A DNA stretch of 64,000 nucleotides, taken from the NCBI GenBank assembly GCA_902537945.1, contig CACBDG010000001.1, forward strand, positions 215,899 to 279,898, read 5' to 3'. Below are positions 51,577-62,443 of the stretch, one piece after another. The stretch comes from an uncultured SAR116 cluster alpha proteobacterium (GTDB lineage: Bacteria; Pseudomonadota; Alphaproteobacteria; Puniceispirillales; Marisalimonadaceae). A program made the position numbers and the translations under genes. The notes below the pieces were generated by a model that was not told where the DNA came from, searched no databases, and saw nothing but the letters and a program-made list of their open reading frames with translations. How positions within the stretch are numbered: the first letter of the stretch is position 1; each line of letters opens with the position of its first letter.

Positions 51577-52418
51577 TAAACTAAATTTTTTGAGTTAATT
51601 ATTCTATGTGGATATGGTATTTCTATTCCTGCATGATCTAGCGCGGGTTTTAATTTACGCATCAAATCTGTGTAAAGAGCATACCAGTCTTTTGTATGTG
51701 AATATAATCTTAATCTTACAACTATAGCGCTATCATCATACTTCATAACTAAGAATTGTGGTTTTTTAGGTTTATTTAATACTCTTTCATCTTCTGCTAA
51801 TTTTAATAAAGTCTTGGACGCTAAATCTAAATCAGTGTCATAATGTATTCCTATATCAACATCTATTCTTCTAGTTTCATAATGTGAATGATTAGTAATG
51901 GTACTATTCCATATGCTTGAATTAGGTATTGAAACATAAACATTGTCAAAGGTATCAATAATAGTTGTGAAAAGACCTACCTCTTTAATGGTTCCGGAAA
52001 CATTTCCTGTTTCTACCCAATCACCGGTATTAAAGGGCCTTAATAATAATAACATTACTCCAGCTGCTACATTTGATAAAGTTCCTTGGAGTGCTAATCC
52101 AATTGCTAAACCAGCAGCACCTAGGACAGCAATGATTGAAGTTGTTTGAACACCAAATTGTCCCAAAACAGCTATAATTGTAACAATAATTATTCCATAT
52201 CTAATTATATTTCCAATTATTGGTACTATGAGGGGATCAATTTTTTTTAAACGACTTAGATTTTTCCTCGCAACTTTACTCAGTTTCCCAGCAAAATAGA
52301 AACCAAGAATAAGTATAATTGTGGCCCCTAAAACTTGGCCAGCGTATGTAACAAAAATTTGAACTGAGCTATTTACAAGGTTTGAAATAATTTCAAAATT
52401 GATATTCATTTTATCCAT
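51576..52418 (-). CDS. Small-conductance mechanosensitive channel (MscS family)
   Basis: QTTSIIAVLGAAGLAIGLALQGTLSNVAAGVMLLLLRPFNTGDWVE. Confidence 0.96.
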   Translation of the reverse strand: MDKMNINFEIISNLVNSSVQIFVTYAGQVLGATIILILGFYFAGKLSKVARKNLSRLKKIDPLIVPIIGNIIRYGIIIVTIIAVLGQFGVQTTSIIAVLGAAGLAIGLALQGTLSNVAAGVMLLLLRPFNTGDWVETGNVSGTIKEVGLFTTIIDTFDNVYVSIPNSSIWNSTITNHSHYETRRIDVDIGIHYDTDLDLASKTLLKLAEDERVLNKPKKPQFLVMKYDDSAIVVRLRLYSHTKDWYALYTDLMRKLKPALDHAGIEIPYPHRIINSKNLV

Positions 52419-52573
52419 TTAAAATTGAGCTCCATTAACTCTATTTAAAGCTTTTTTCTACTAAATACTATTCCATATAATTAAGCTTTATATAACAAAA
52501 ATAATTACAAAGAGTATGAAATTGTTTATATATCATCTTGAGTTAAAAAAATTAATATGTTTATAACATTCCT

Positions 52574-53572
52574 ATGAAGATTATTAAATGGAAAATTGGT
52601 GATAATACACCTCATATTGAAAAACAATTAGCCGTTGCCATTGGAAATTTTGATGGCATTCATCAAGGGCATGTTAAACTTTTAAATGAATGTAAATTGC
52701 AAGCACAAGAAAGCAACCTAGCTTTTGGTGTTGTAACATTTGATCCTCATCCAAGAGATTTTTTCAATCCAAAAAATCCTTCTTTTAAGTTGTTAGATTC
52801 TCACGAAAAAGAAATATTATTGCGCGAAATTGGTGTTGAATTTCTAATAATTATTGAATTCAATGAACAATTGAAAAACTGTCATGCAGAGAAATTCCTA
52901 TCAGAAATTTTAAAACAAAACTTCAACATTTTAAAAATGTTTGCAGGTTCAAACTTCAAATTTGGGAAAAACAGAGAAGGAAGTATTGAAAACACAGAAA
53001 GTTTTGCAAAAAGTATTGGATTAGATGTTATTTCTATAAACTTAAAACAAACTAAGTCTATAAGAGAAAAAGAAAATGAAATAATCAGCTCCCAAAAAAT
53101 AAGAATGTTGATTCAAAATGGTCAATTAGAAATAGCTAATGATTTGCTTGGCAGAAATTGGTATATAACAGGTACAGTGGAAAAAGGAAAACAGCAGGGA
53201 AGAAAGATTAGTTTTCCTACTGCAAATTTAAGTTTGAAAAAATTCTTAAAGCCACCATTAGGTGTCTATGTCTCTAGATTAAAAATAGTTAGTAGTAAAA
53301 ACCCTGAGATATGCAATGATTGGTTGCCATCTATCTCAAATATAGGTACAAGACCTACGGTTTCTGGTGATACTATAAATTTAGAAACTCATATAATTGA
53401 CTTTAAAGAAAAAATTTTTGATACGAACTTATATGGAAAAAGAATAAATGTTGAACTTATTGAATTTTTAAGACCTGAAAAAAAATTCAATTCTCTATCT
53501 GAACTTCAAAAGCAAATCGAGGTTGATACAAGAAGGGCATATGAATTTCACGAATTACGAGATAAAAATTAA
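52574..53572 (+). CDS. ribF: Bifunctional riboflavin kinase/FAD synthetase
   Basis: IGNFDGIHQGHVKLL, VVTFDPHPRDFF, GRKISFPTANL, NIGTRPT. Confidence 0.96.
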   Translation: MKIIKWKIGDNTPHIEKQLAVAIGNFDGIHQGHVKLLNECKLQAQESNLAFGVVTFDPHPRDFFNPKNPSFKLLDSHEKEILLREIGVEFLIIIEFNEQLKNCHAEKFLSEILKQNFNILKMFAGSNFKFGKNREGSIENTESFAKSIGLDVISINLKQTKSIREKENEIISSQKIRMLIQNGQLEIANDLLGRNWYITGTVEKGKQQGRKISFPTANLSLKKFLKPPLGVYVSRLKIVSSKNPEICNDWLPSISNIGTRPTVSGDTINLETHIIDFKEKIFDTNLYGKRINVELIEFLRPEKKFNSLSELQKQIEVDTRRAYEFHELRDKN

Positions 53573-53599
53573 TAATTTGATTTATATAGAGACAATTTA

Positions 53600-56371
53600 A
53601 TGACTGATTACAAAGATACCGTTTATTTACCTAGAACTGATTTTTCGATGAGAGCTGGACTTCCAACTAAAGAACCACAAATATTGAAATTATGGGAAGA
53701 AACACAATTATTTAAAAAGTTAAGAGAACAAAGAAAAAATTCTCAGCCTTTTATACTTCATGATGGTCCACCATATGCTAATGGTAATTTACATATTGGT
53801 CATGCTCTAAATAAAATTATTAAGGACGTAATAAATAGATCCCAATCCATGCTTGGCAAGAATGCAAACTATGTTCCTGGGTGGGATTGTCATGGATTAC
53901 CAATTGAATGGAAAATAGAGGAAAATTATAGAAAAAAGAAAAAAAATAAAGATGAGGTTCCAATTATAGAATTTAGAAAAGAATGCAGGGATTTTGCTGA
54001 AAAATGGATGGGCGTTCAATCTGAAGAATTCCAAAGACTAGGTGTATATGGTGATTGGGAAGATCCATATTCGACTATGAAGTATGAATCTGAGGCCATT
54101 ATAATGTCTGAAATAGGAAAATTTCTTATGAATGGTAGTCTATATAGAGGAATTAAGCCCGTAATGTGGTCTCCTGTTGAAAAAACTGCTTTAGCAGAAG
54201 CTGAAATTGAATATCATGATCACATAAGCACTACTATTTATGCAAAATTCCCAGTTATAAAAACATCATTGGATATAATAAGAAACTTCGACATTATAAT
54301 TTGGACAACTACTCCTTGGACTATGCCTGGTAACAGAGCGGTAGCATATGGAAAGGATATTGATTATTCACTAATAGAAATTACTAATGTAAATGAGAAT
54401 TCTCTAGCAAAAATTGGTGATAAAATTATTGTAGCAAAAAAATTGGTACAAGAGGTGATGAAAGAAATTTCTGTCTTAAGTTTTAATTCTACTAAAACTC
54501 TTAAGGGAAGCGATTTAGAAGGAACAATTTTAGCACATCCACTAAATAATAAAGGTTATGAACATGAGGTTTTACTTCTAGAAGCTGACTTTGTAACAAT
54601 TGATCAAGGTACTGGTTTTGTTCATATTGCTCCTGGTCATGGTGCAGATGATTTTGAACTTGGAAGACAAAATAATTTACAAATACCTGAAACTGTTTCA
54701 GATAATGGAATACTAAATAATGATTTACCGTTATTAGGAGGGCTTCGAGTCTTAAAGGATAATGAGATAATTGCTGATATTATGTCTGAACATAATGCCT
54801 TAATTGGAAGAGGAAAATTAAATCACTCATATCCACACAGTTGGAGATCAAAAGCTCCACTTGTTTTTAGAACAACACCTCAATGGTTTATTTCAATGAC
54901 ATCTAATAAATTAAGAGATACTTCACTTAAAGCATTGTCAAAAACAACTTTTTATCCTCCTCAAGGTCAAAATCGTCTAACAAAAATGATAGAAGACAGG
55001 CCTGACTGGTGCATATCTAGACAAAGAGCGTGGGGGGTTCCTCTTGCGATATTTGTTAATAAAAAAACTCAAGAGCCATTAAGAGATCAAGAAGTAATCG
55101 ATAGAATTGTAGATGCTTTTAAAACTGAAGGAGCAGATGCATGGTTTGAAAAACCTTCTTCTTATTTTCTTGGATCAAAATATAATCCGAACGACTATGA
55201 GGCAGTAACAGATATAGCAGATGTTTGGTTTGATTCTGGCTCTACTCATTCATTTGTCTTAGAGGAAAGGGATGATTTATTTTGGCCAGCTTCATTATAT
55301 CTTGAAGGAACAGATCAACATAGAGGATGGTTTCACTCTTCTTTACTAGAAAGTTGTGGCACAAGGGGACGTGCTCCATATGATGCGGTTTTAACTCATG
55401 GTTTTGTTTTAGATCAACAGGGTAGGAAGATGTCAAAATCTCTTGGCAATATAACTGCACCCCAAAAAGTTATTAATGAGTTTGGTGCTGATATTCTTCG
55501 ACTCTGGGTGGTTGGATCAGATTATTATGATGATCTTAGAATTGGAAAAGAAATTTTAATAAGACATTCTGATCACTATAGAAGACTTAGAAATACACTA
55601 AGATATCTGTTAGGTGCATTAAACGAATTTAATGAAAAAGAAGAAGTAAAATTTACTGAAATGCCTGAATTGGAACAATGGGTTCTCCATAGAGTTTTTG
55701 AATTAAGTGATAAAATACGTAAGAATACTGAAAAGTTTAATCTTCATGATATTTACTTGGACATTCATAATTTTTGTACTATTGATTTGTCAGCATTTTA
55801 CTTTGATATCAGAAAAGATACATTGTACTGTGAAGATCCAAATAGTGTTGAACGAAAATCTTGTAGAACTGTAATGGATATTTTATTTCAATCATTGACT
55901 ACATGGCTTGCTCCAATAATTTGCTTTACCGCAGAAGAGGCATGGCAGAGCAGATATAAAGACAAAGATAACTCAGTTCATATGCAAACTTATTTTCTAG
56001 CTAAAAAAGATTGGGAAAACGCTTCGATTGGTAAAAAATGGTCTGAAATAAGAGAGTTAAGATCAGTCGTTACTTCATCTATTGAAGAGAAAAGAAAAGA
56101 GGGAATTTTGGGCTCCAGCCTTCAAGCTAAAGTTTTAATAGAGGCAAATGAGGAATCTTATAAGCTGCTCAAAAATATAAATCTACCAGAGATTTTTATT
56201 TGTTCTGATGTAAAAATGGATTTAAACCAAAATTTGTCTGAAACAAAAATTAAGGTAAATGTTGAGTTGGCATCTGGTGGAAAATGTTTGAGATGCTGGA
56301 AAATAGTCCCAGAAGTTAAAAATAACATTGAACTTTGCAATAGGTGTACTAACGTACTTAAATTTAATTAA
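53600..56371 (+). CDS. ileS: Isoleucyl-tRNA synthetase
   Basis: LHDGPPYANGNLHIGHALNKIIKD (HIGH), GRKMSKSLGN (KMSKS); 923 aa. Confidence 0.98.
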   Translation: MTDYKDTVYLPRTDFSMRAGLPTKEPQILKLWEETQLFKKLREQRKNSQPFILHDGPPYANGNLHIGHALNKIIKDVINRSQSMLGKNANYVPGWDCHGLPIEWKIEENYRKKKKNKDEVPIIEFRKECRDFAEKWMGVQSEEFQRLGVYGDWEDPYSTMKYESEAIIMSEIGKFLMNGSLYRGIKPVMWSPVEKTALAEAEIEYHDHISTTIYAKFPVIKTSLDIIRNFDIIIWTTTPWTMPGNRAVAYGKDIDYSLIEITNVNENSLAKIGDKIIVAKKLVQEVMKEISVLSFNSTKTLKGSDLEGTILAHPLNNKGYEHEVLLLEADFVTIDQGTGFVHIAPGHGADDFELGRQNNLQIPETVSDNGILNNDLPLLGGLRVLKDNEIIADIMSEHNALIGRGKLNHSYPHSWRSKAPLVFRTTPQWFISMTSNKLRDTSLKALSKTTFYPPQGQNRLTKMIEDRPDWCISRQRAWGVPLAIFVNKKTQEPLRDQEVIDRIVDAFKTEGADAWFEKPSSYFLGSKYNPNDYEAVTDIADVWFDSGSTHSFVLEERDDLFWPASLYLEGTDQHRGWFHSSLLESCGTRGRAPYDAVLTHGFVLDQQGRKMSKSLGNITAPQKVINEFGADILRLWVVGSDYYDDLRIGKEILIRHSDHYRRLRNTLRYLLGALNEFNEKEEVKFTEMPELEQWVLHRVFELSDKIRKNTEKFNLHDIYLDIHNFCTIDLSAFYFDIRKDTLYCEDPNSVERKSCRTVMDILFQSLTTWLAPIICFTAEEAWQSRYKDKDNSVHMQTYFLAKKDWENASIGKKWSEIRELRSVVTSSIEEKRKEGILGSSLQAKVLIEANEESYKLLKNINLPEIFICSDVKMDLNQNLSETKIKVNVELASGGKCLRCWKIVPEVKNNIELCNRCTNVLKFN

Positions 56372-56860
56372 ATGAAAAAAAATTTTGGTGTTTTTAATCT
56401 TCTTTTAATTTTTATAGTTTTTATATATTTTGACTATGCTTTAAAATTATGGGCTATTGAAAATCTCTTTATTAAATATCAATCCATTGAATTGACATCG
56501 TTTTTATCTATGACACCAGTGTGGAATAGTGGAATTTCTTTTGGCTTTTTTCAAGATTCTGGTGAGATAGGTAGATATGGTTTCACTATTTTTGCTTTTT
56601 TAGTAAGTGTTTGGCTAATTTTTTCTTCTTTCAAGTTACCTAGATATTCATCCCTTGGATTTACTCTTATTGCTAGTGGAGCGATTGGTAATGCAATTGA
56701 TAGAATAATTTATGGTAAAGTTGTAGATTTCATAGATTTTCATATTGAAGATTTGCACTGGCCAGCATTCAATCTTGCTGATACAATAATATTTATTGGT
56801 GCAGGTTTATTTCTTTATAATCAATTTTTTACTATTGAAAGTACTTACTATGAAAAATAA
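56372..56860 (+). CDS. lspA: Lipoprotein signal peptidase
   Basis: VWNSGISFGFF, SGAIGNAIDRIIYGKVVDFIDFH, FNLADTIIFIG. Confidence 0.94.
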   Translation: MKKNFGVFNLLLIFIVFIYFDYALKLWAIENLFIKYQSIELTSFLSMTPVWNSGISFGFFQDSGEIGRYGFTIFAFLVSVWLIFSSFKLPRYSSLGFTLIASGAIGNAIDRIIYGKVVDFIDFHIEDLHWPAFNLADTIIFIGAGLFLYNQFFTIESTYYEK

Positions 56861-57368
56861 ATTCCTAAAAATATCTGTTCTAGGACTCCTTTTGTGGACA
56901 TTATCAAGTTGTTCTGATTTTAGGAAAGCTGTTGGAAAAGAAAAAGTAATTCCAGATGAATTTTCAATTGCCTTAAGCCCCTCTTTGTTAATTCCACCAG
57001 GATATAAAATTGACCCTAAATCAATTAAAAATAATGATTTGAAAAAAGAGGAAAACGAATTCTCTTTTATTAAGGAAATAAAATTTAAGGATAATAAAGA
57101 AGCAAATAGCTTTAATGAGTTATTTAGTTCAAAAAATATTCCTAAAGATATAAGAAATATAGTTGATGAAGAAACTTTAGGCGTCTCCTTGAGTAATAGA
57201 AGTGGTTTAGATGTTCTATTTGGTAATATTCCTAAAACAGGAGTAGTAATTGATAATAAAAAAGAAGCACTAAGAATTAAAAAAAACAAGTTATTAAAAC
57301 AAAAAATTAATTCTAATCCATCTCCTGCGATTGATATTAATTCAAGAAAGCCAGTACTTATAAAATAA
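56850..57368 (+). CDS. DUF3035-like lipoprotein
   Basis: Lipobox LWTLSSCSDF; PDEFSIALSPSLLIPPGYKI. Start ATG 56850 overlaps lspA. Confidence 0.75.
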   Translation: MKNKFLKISVLGLLLWTLSSCSDFRKAVGKEKVIPDEFSIALSPSLLIPPGYKIDPKSIKNNDLKKEENEFSFIKEIKFKDNKEANSFNELFSSKNIPKDIRNIVDEETLGVSLSNRSGLDVLFGNIPKTGVVIDNKKEALRIKKNKLLKQKINSNPSPAIDINSRKPVLIK

Positions 57369-57382
57369 TAGGGTGACTAATT

Positions 57383-59179
57383 ATGGAAATTAGGAGACTC
57401 CCTCAAAATCTTATAAATCAAATAGCTGCTGGAGAAGTTGTAGAAAGACCATCCTCAGCTTTAAAAGAATTAATCGAAAATTCTTTAGACGCCAATGCAA
57501 CCCAAATAAATGTTCTGCTTGAAAATGGCGGAAAAAATTTAATTTCAGTATCCGACAACGGTATAGGAATTCAAAAAGATCAGATTCCTTTGGCTATTGA
57601 AAGGCACGCAACTTCAAAATTACCTGATAATAATCTTGACAAAATTAAATATTTGGGTTTTAGAGGTGAAGCTCTACCTTCAATTGCTGCTATAAGCGAA
57701 TTAAATCTGCAATCAAAATTTATTGACTCAAACCAGGCGTGGTCATTAGATGTTATTTCAGGAAGTTTCAACGAGGTTTACCCTTCATCAAGAGAAATTG
57801 GAACAAAATTATCAATTAAAAATTTATTTTTTGCAACTCCAGCAAGATTAAAGTTTTTGAAATCTTCACGAGTAGAAAGAAGTTATTGTCATCAAGTTAT
57901 CCAAAAGATGGCTTTGGTAAATCCATTTGTTGGTTTCAATTTTAAAGCTGATGGCCGTGAATTACTAAACATTAAACCTGAAAGTAAATCTGGTGATTTT
58001 TTTTTAAATAGAATTAGAAACGTAATGGGTACAAGTTTTTCAGATGAAGCAATAAAAATTGAAAATTCAAAAAGAATAACAGATACAAAATTTGCGAAAA
58101 TATATGGTTTAATTGGTCTTCCAACTTTAAATAAATCAAATTATAACCTTCAAAATTTATTCATTAATGGAAGGCCTATTCAAGACAGAAATCTTTCAGG
58201 TGCAATTAAATCAGCATATAGAGACACTCTTCCAAAAGGACGATTCCCAGTTTTTTGTATATATATTGATGTACCAACAGATTTTATTGATGTGAATGTT
58301 CATCCTGGAAAAACAGAGGTTAGGTTTCAAGATAACGCATTAATAAGAAGTTTATTGGTTGGTTCAATTAGTAGAGAATTAAATTCAAGTTTTTTTCAAA
58401 CAACAAATGAAGTTTCTAAGGATGCTATTAACAGATTTTCTGAAAATGAAATATTTAACACTGCCAAAGCTAATATAATTTATGATAATCAAGACATAAA
58501 ACAATCACTTTTCAATAAAATTGAAGCTAAACCTCTAAAAAAACCTATAAAACAAAATGATTTTGAAAATAATATAATTCAGAATATTGATAAAGAGAGC
58601 TTCCCTTTAGGTGCCGCATTAGGACAATTTAATAAAAATTATATTATATCACAAAATTCTAATGGTATAGTGATAATTGATCAACATGCTGCACATGAGA
58701 GATTAACTTTAGAAAAAATGAAATTTGCAAGACAGAATAAATCAATCGAAAGACAAATTTTATTGCTTCCAGAAGTTATTAATCTTCAACCTGTTCCACT
58801 AGAAATAATAAAAGAGAATATTGAATTGTTAGCAGAAATTGGTTTTGTGATAGAACCCTTTGGTGAAGGTGCGGTTGTTTTAAGAGAAATCCCTGCTTTG
58901 TTAGGAGATACTGACATTAAACAAATAATTATTGATTTAGGAGATGATCTATCAGAAATGGGTCTTCCATCTTCTTATCTTGCCAAAAGTGATCTTATAT
59001 TAGGAAATATTGCGTGTCATAGATCAGTAAGATCAGGGCGTAGTTTAAATGAAACTGAAATGAATCAATTACTGAGAGAAATGGAAAAAACACCAAATTC
59101 TGGGCAATGTAATCATGGAAGACCTACCTCAATTAGTTTATCACTTAAAGATATTGAGAAATTATTCAATAGAACTTGA
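57383..59179 (+). CDS. mutL: DNA mismatch repair protein MutL
   Basis: IRRLPQNLINQIAAGEVVERPSSALKELIENSLDA; GFRGEALPSIA; DQHAAHERL. Confidence 0.97.
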   Translation: MEIRRLPQNLINQIAAGEVVERPSSALKELIENSLDANATQINVLLENGGKNLISVSDNGIGIQKDQIPLAIERHATSKLPDNNLDKIKYLGFRGEALPSIAAISELNLQSKFIDSNQAWSLDVISGSFNEVYPSSREIGTKLSIKNLFFATPARLKFLKSSRVERSYCHQVIQKMALVNPFVGFNFKADGRELLNIKPESKSGDFFLNRIRNVMGTSFSDEAIKIENSKRITDTKFAKIYGLIGLPTLNKSNYNLQNLFINGRPIQDRNLSGAIKSAYRDTLPKGRFPVFCIYIDVPTDFIDVNVHPGKTEVRFQDNALIRSLLVGSISRELNSSFFQTTNEVSKDAINRFSENEIFNTAKANIIYDNQDIKQSLFNKIEAKPLKKPIKQNDFENNIIQNIDKESFPLGAALGQFNKNYIISQNSNGIVIIDQHAAHERLTLEKMKFARQNKSIERQILLLPEVINLQPVPLEIIKENIELLAEIGFVIEPFGEGAVVLREIPALLGDTDIKQIIIDLGDDLSEMGLPSSYLAKSDLILGNIACHRSVRSGRSLNETEMNQLLREMEKTPNSGQCNHGRPTSISLSLKDIEKLFNRT

Positions 59180-59743
59180 AGTTGATAATTTTAATATAGT
59201 TAATTTCGAATTTCCGTATATTTTTATGTCAACAATTTGATAACCATCATAATTGAAAGCTTTGGTTTTACTACTCTCTGCAAAAATATAACTATCTTGA
59301 TTTATTAAATTAAATTCTTTTAATTTAAATAAACATTTCTCTATGATATCTGAATTGTATGGTGGATCTATTAAAACTATTTGAAAATTTTTCTTAATAT
59401 TTTTTAATACTTTTGTTGCCTCACCTTTAATAATTTTAATATTTTTTTCTATTTGTTCATTAATCTTTAATTTTGAGATGTTTTTATGAACTAATTTTAT
59501 TGATATATGATCTTTATCAATAAAATAAACTGAAACTGCACCCCTTGAAAAAGCCTCAATCCCTAATGATCCAGTCCCACTACATATGTCAAGAACGTTA
59601 CAACTATTAATATTTATATTATATTTATTTGAAGTAATAATTGAAAAAAGAGATTCTTTTAGTCTATCAGAAGTAGGTCTAATTTTAAAACCATCTGCTG
59701 GTAGAAGTTTTGAACCTTTGTATTTGCCACCTATTACTCTCAT
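59162..59743 (-). CDS. rsmD: 16S rRNA (guanine(966)-N(2))-methyltransferase RsmD
   Basis: MRVIGGKYKGSKL...RPTSDRLKESLFSII, VLDICSGTGSLGIEAFSRGA, LIDPPYN. Confidence 0.93.
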   Translation of the reverse strand: MRVIGGKYKGSKLLPADGFKIRPTSDRLKESLFSIITSNKYNININSCNVLDICSGTGSLGIEAFSRGAVSVYFIDKDHISIKLVHKNISKLKINEQIEKNIKIIKGEATKVLKNIKKNFQIVLIDPPYNSDIIEKCLFKLKEFNLINQDSYIFAESSKTKAFNYDGYQIVDIKIYGNSKLTILKLSTSSSIE

Positions 59744-59752
59744 AATAAAATC

Positions 59753-60535
59753 TTAATTTTTAAAATTATTTTCTATTTTATTCGTGGTCTTTGAAAATCC
59801 TAATTGGTCATTGAGGATTTTGTTTTTTACTTCCTCTATCTCTCCAGAAGAAAGATTTTTAATTTGAAAGGGTCCAAATGATATTCTAATCAAACGATTA
59901 ACATTATATCCAAGATAGTTCATTACTCTTCTAACTTCTCTATTTTTCCCTTCTCTTATACCTAAAGTAAGCCATGCATTACTACCTTGTTGTTTATCTA
60001 ATTTAGCGTCTATTTTACCATATTTAATCCCATCTATTGTGACACCATTTTTCAGTAATTCTAAATCTTTTTTTATTACATAACCATGTACTCTAACTCT
60101 ATATTTTCGAAGCCATCCAGTCGAAGGTAATTCAAGTTTTCTTGCTAAATCACCATCATTAGTAAGTAATAACAGACCTTCTGAGTCCATATCTAATCGG
60201 CCAACTGAAATAAACCTAGTGTCTAATTTCTTCTTTAATTTATCAAAAATTGTAGGTCTTCCCTCTGGATCATTGTTTGTCACTAAATATCCTCTTTGCT
60301 TATTGTAAAGCCACAACTTAGTTGCAACCTTTTTCGGTAAAGGCTGATTATTTACTTCGATCTGATCTTTTGAAGTTACATTTACACCACATTCTAATAA
60401 TATTTTATTATTAACTTTTACTTTACCGTTTGTGATCAAGCGTTCAGCTTCTCTTCTAGAACATAAGCCTGATCTTGCAATAACCTTAGCTATTCTATTG
60501 GTCTTTGTATTATTTGAGCTTATTCCTAATTTCAT
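59753..60535 (-). CDS. RluB/RsuA-family pseudouridine synthase
   Basis: S4 domain RIAKVIARSGLCSRREAERLI; VGRLDMDSEGLLLLTNDGDLA; EGKNREVRRVM. Confidence 0.94.
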   Translation of the reverse strand: MKLGISSNNTKTNRIAKVIARSGLCSRREAERLITNGKVKVNNKILLECGVNVTSKDQIEVNNQPLPKKVATKLWLYNKQRGYLVTNNDPEGRPTIFDKLKKKLDTRFISVGRLDMDSEGLLLLTNDGDLARKLELPSTGWLRKYRVRVHGYVIKKDLELLKNGVTIDGIKYGKIDAKLDKQQGSNAWLTLGIREGKNREVRRVMNYLGYNVNRLIRISFGPFQIKNLSSGEIEEVKNKILNDQLGFSKTTNKIENNFKN

Positions 60536-60640
60536 ATTTTAATATAGTTTTGGATTAATTTTTTTGTGAGTAATTCCCATAATTCTGTATTATAGCTTTT
60601 TATAAGTATTAGCAACATTGCTGAGAAAAAGGGGAAAAAT

Positions 60641-61093
60641 TTGGTTTGTCAAATGAATTATATGGAACTAGCTATTAAAGAAGCAATTAAAGCAAGAAAA
60701 AAACAAGAAGTACCTGTTGGTGCTATTATAGTAGATAAAAATGGTAACGTTATAGCTAAAGCACATAACTTAGTAGAAACTAGAAATGATGCAACAAGCC
60801 ACGCAGAAAAACTAGTAATAGAAAAAGCTCTAAAAATCACAGGAAATAGATATTTAAATAATTATGATATTTGGGTGACATTAGAACCTTGCATAATGTG
60901 TGCAAGTATAATTAAGCAAACAAGAATAAGACGTTTATATTATGGTGCAGAAGATAAAAAAGGTGGGGCTATAGATAATGGAGTCAGAATTTTTTCAAAT
61001 TGTAGATCTAAAACCAAATTAGAAATTTACTCAGGATTTTCTGCCTATAAATCTGAGAAATTACTTAAAGAGTTTTTCAAAGAAATAAGATAA
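60641..61093 (+). CDS. tadA: tRNA adenosine deaminase TadA-like
   Basis: VPVGAIIVDKNGNVIAKAHN, HAEKLVIEKA, TLEPCIMCASIIKQTRIRRLYYGA. Confidence 0.9.
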   Translation: MVCQMNYMELAIKEAIKARKKQEVPVGAIIVDKNGNVIAKAHNLVETRNDATSHAEKLVIEKALKITGNRYLNNYDIWVTLEPCIMCASIIKQTRIRRLYYGAEDKKGGAIDNGVRIFSNCRSKTKLEIYSGFSAYKSEKLLKEFFKEIR

Positions 61094-61095
61094 TT

Positions 61096-62358
61096 TTATA
61101 CTTTACCTATATCTTTTCTATAAAAACCTTGTTTCCAATTTATAGCCCTTACAACGCTATAAGCTTTTTGCCTACATTCTTCAATGTTATTTCCAATAGA
61201 TGTTATTGATAAAACTCTTCCCCCATTCGAAACTAGGTTTCCACTCTTATCTCTGGAGGTGCCTGAATGGAACACAGATATTTCAGTTTCGTCATCAAAC
61301 TTTTTGAATGACGGCAATAAAACTCCTTTATCAAATTCTTCAGGATAACCATTACTTGCTATAACTATAGTAATTGCATTTTGGGGGATAAAATCAATAG
61401 TTACATCTTTAAGGGATTTTGAAATTGTTTTTTGAATGATATCAACTAAATCAGTATTCAAGCGTGGGAGTATAACCTGAGTTTCTGGATCACCAAATCT
61501 ACAATTAAACTCAATTACTTTAGGTCCTTTATTTGTGATCATGACACCAGCATATAAAACACCCTCATAAGAATATCCTTCTAATTTCATGCCGTTAATT
61601 GTAGGAATAATAATATTCTTAAATATTTCTTCAATTAAATTTTGGTTTAACGCAGGTGCAGGAGAAACAGCTCCCATACCACCAGTATTAGGACCTTGAT
61701 CATTATCGTAAGCTCTTTTATGGTCTTGAGCTGTTCCAATTAAAATTGCAGTTTCTCCATCTGACACTGCAAATACACTTGCTTCAATACCATTTATTCT
61801 TTCCTCAATTAAGATTGATTTTCCTGCGTTACCAAATTTATTTTTTTCTAACATCTCTGTTGATGCAATCAGAGCTTGATCAACTGTGTCACATACAACA
61901 ACGCCTTTGCCAGCTGCAAGTCCATCTGCTTTGACAACGCAATAGCCATTTAAAAGTTCTATTTGTTTTCTTGCAGTTGCGATATCAGTACAGTATTTGA
62001 ATTCTGGTTGTGGAATATTATGTCTTTGACAAAAATTTCTAGAAAAAGTTTTCGAACCCTCTAATTTTGCAGCATTTTTAGATGGTCCAAAGGCATTAAT
62101 TCCTAATTTTAGTAATTCATCTTTTAAGCCTAAAACCAATGGTATTTCGGGGCCTATAAAAACAAAATCTGCTTTAATTTCTCTTGCTAACTGGCATTGT
62201 CCAGGGATATCATCTGCAGCTATTGGGTAACATTCAGCAAATGTTTCAATTCCAGGATTTCCTGGAGCAACAACTAGTTTTGTTGTTAAGGGTGACTTAG
62301 ATAATGATTCAGCAATAGCGTGCTCTCTACCTCCTCCACCAACTACTAAGATATTCAT
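61096..62358 (-). CDS. purD: Phosphoribosylamine--glycine ligase
   Basis: MNILVVGGGGREHAIAESL, VKADGLAAGKGVVVC, GPNTGGMGAVSPAP, EFNCRFGDPETQ. Confidence 0.97.
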   Translation of the reverse strand: MNILVVGGGGREHAIAESLSKSPLTTKLVVAPGNPGIETFAECYPIAADDIPGQCQLAREIKADFVFIGPEIPLVLGLKDELLKLGINAFGPSKNAAKLEGSKTFSRNFCQRHNIPQPEFKYCTDIATARKQIELLNGYCVVKADGLAAGKGVVVCDTVDQALIASTEMLEKNKFGNAGKSILIEERINGIEASVFAVSDGETAILIGTAQDHKRAYDNDQGPNTGGMGAVSPAPALNQNLIEEIFKNIIIPTINGMKLEGYSYEGVLYAGVMITNKGPKVIEFNCRFGDPETQVILPRLNTDLVDIIQKTISKSLKDVTIDFIPQNAITIVIASNGYPEEFDKGVLLPSFKKFDDETEISVFHSGTSRDKSGNLVSNGGRVLSITSIGNNIEECRQKAYSVVRAINWKQGFYRKDIGKV

Positions 62359-62443
62359 AAATTATTTACTCCAAAGGGCTTTAGATTTTATTGAATATGC
62401 CATACTATCTTTTCATGATAAATAAAAATATTAATGAAATTTA

